This document shows, piece by piece, positions 63,736 through 64,000 of a stretch of 64,000 nt of DNA. The notes under the pieces are model-generated. The model was not told where the DNA came from, searched no databases, and saw only the letters and a list, made by a program, of their open reading frames with translations. The translations under genes and the position numbers were made by a program. Location: the NCBI GenBank assembly GCA_024195585.1, contig SWBL01000006.1:248001-312000 (forward strand), given 5' to 3'. The DNA is from Aureobasidium sp. EXF-3400 (lineage: Eukaryota > Ascomycota > Dothideomycetes > Dothideales > Saccotheciaceae). How positions within the stretch are numbered: position 1 is the stretch's first letter; each line of letters starts with the position of its first letter.

Positions 63736-64000
63736 ACTTGCCGATCCTGATTTGACGAGACTCTTTGTCTGAACCTCTTCACCCCCTCTCGCTGTCGATA
63801 CATGCATCACAGTTGTTTACATGTTTATGTTGGCACGTTTTATACCCTTCCTTTCTGACAGGTCCTGTCATGATGTTGATTTCTCGGGTCTCGGTTTAGC
63901 GATGCAAAGGATGGCGCTATGGGTTTACTGTTAATTATGAACGTACGACCAATGACATGATGATTCTCTTTTCACGTCGCTTCCATTTTGTCTGTCACCA

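Overview
The window looks like a contig from a filamentous ascomycete (Pezizomycotina). Nearly all introns are 48-64 nt with GT-AG ends and CTAAC/CTGAC-like branch sites. Genes lie on both strands at about one per 3 kb, and families such as BPH1-type BEACH, fungal GH29/GH12/GH2 enzymes, a vacuolar S8 protease, a fungal F-box protein and CorA-like proteins are present. A Dothideomycete is possible but cannot be fixed from sequence alone. I call 21 protein genes plus one set of orphan or alternative exons. I saw no rRNA, tRNA, CRISPR or complete transposon.

Layout. 0.6-10.3 kb is mostly housekeeping: a hypothetical LRR-like protein, a DUF1769 protein, COQ11-like oxidoreductase, YAF9 (YEATS) and the cohesin subunit SMC3. 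10.8-28.8 kb holds a secreted, probably GPI-anchored GH29 alpha-L-fucosidase, a small low-complexity protein, a 2,566-aa BEACH/WD40 protein, a vacuolar subtilisin-like protease and a 889-aa disordered protein. 29.4-35.9 kb is a divergent pair, GH2 beta-galactosidase and a lactose-permease-like MFS transporter, arranged like the yeast LAC4-LAC12 locus. The transporter frame has a TAA in its last conserved segment. 38.5-44.0 kb is a second divergent pair: a GT2 polysaccharide synthase of the cellulose/mixed-linkage glucan synthase type and a GH12 endoglucanase with a GPI-like tail. 45.0-47.2 kb is an F-box gene with a long intron carrying a perfect hairpin and with unexplained cysteine-rich exons downstream. 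49.9-55.0 kb has an intron-rich amino-acid permease, a 72-aa three-exon gene and a CorA-like membrane protein. 55.0-63.7 kb has a protein kinase with a C-terminal propeller-like half, a mitochondrial protein and a PARP-type zinc finger protein.

The two divergent carbohydrate pairs are the most system-like content. One suggests uptake and cleavage of a beta-galactoside, now possibly impaired. The other suggests synthesis plus surface remodelling of a beta-glucan. Gene models were spliced by hand; most splice choices are supported by exact frame closure and family motifs restored across the junctions. Functions come from family recognition and are not experimentally shown here.
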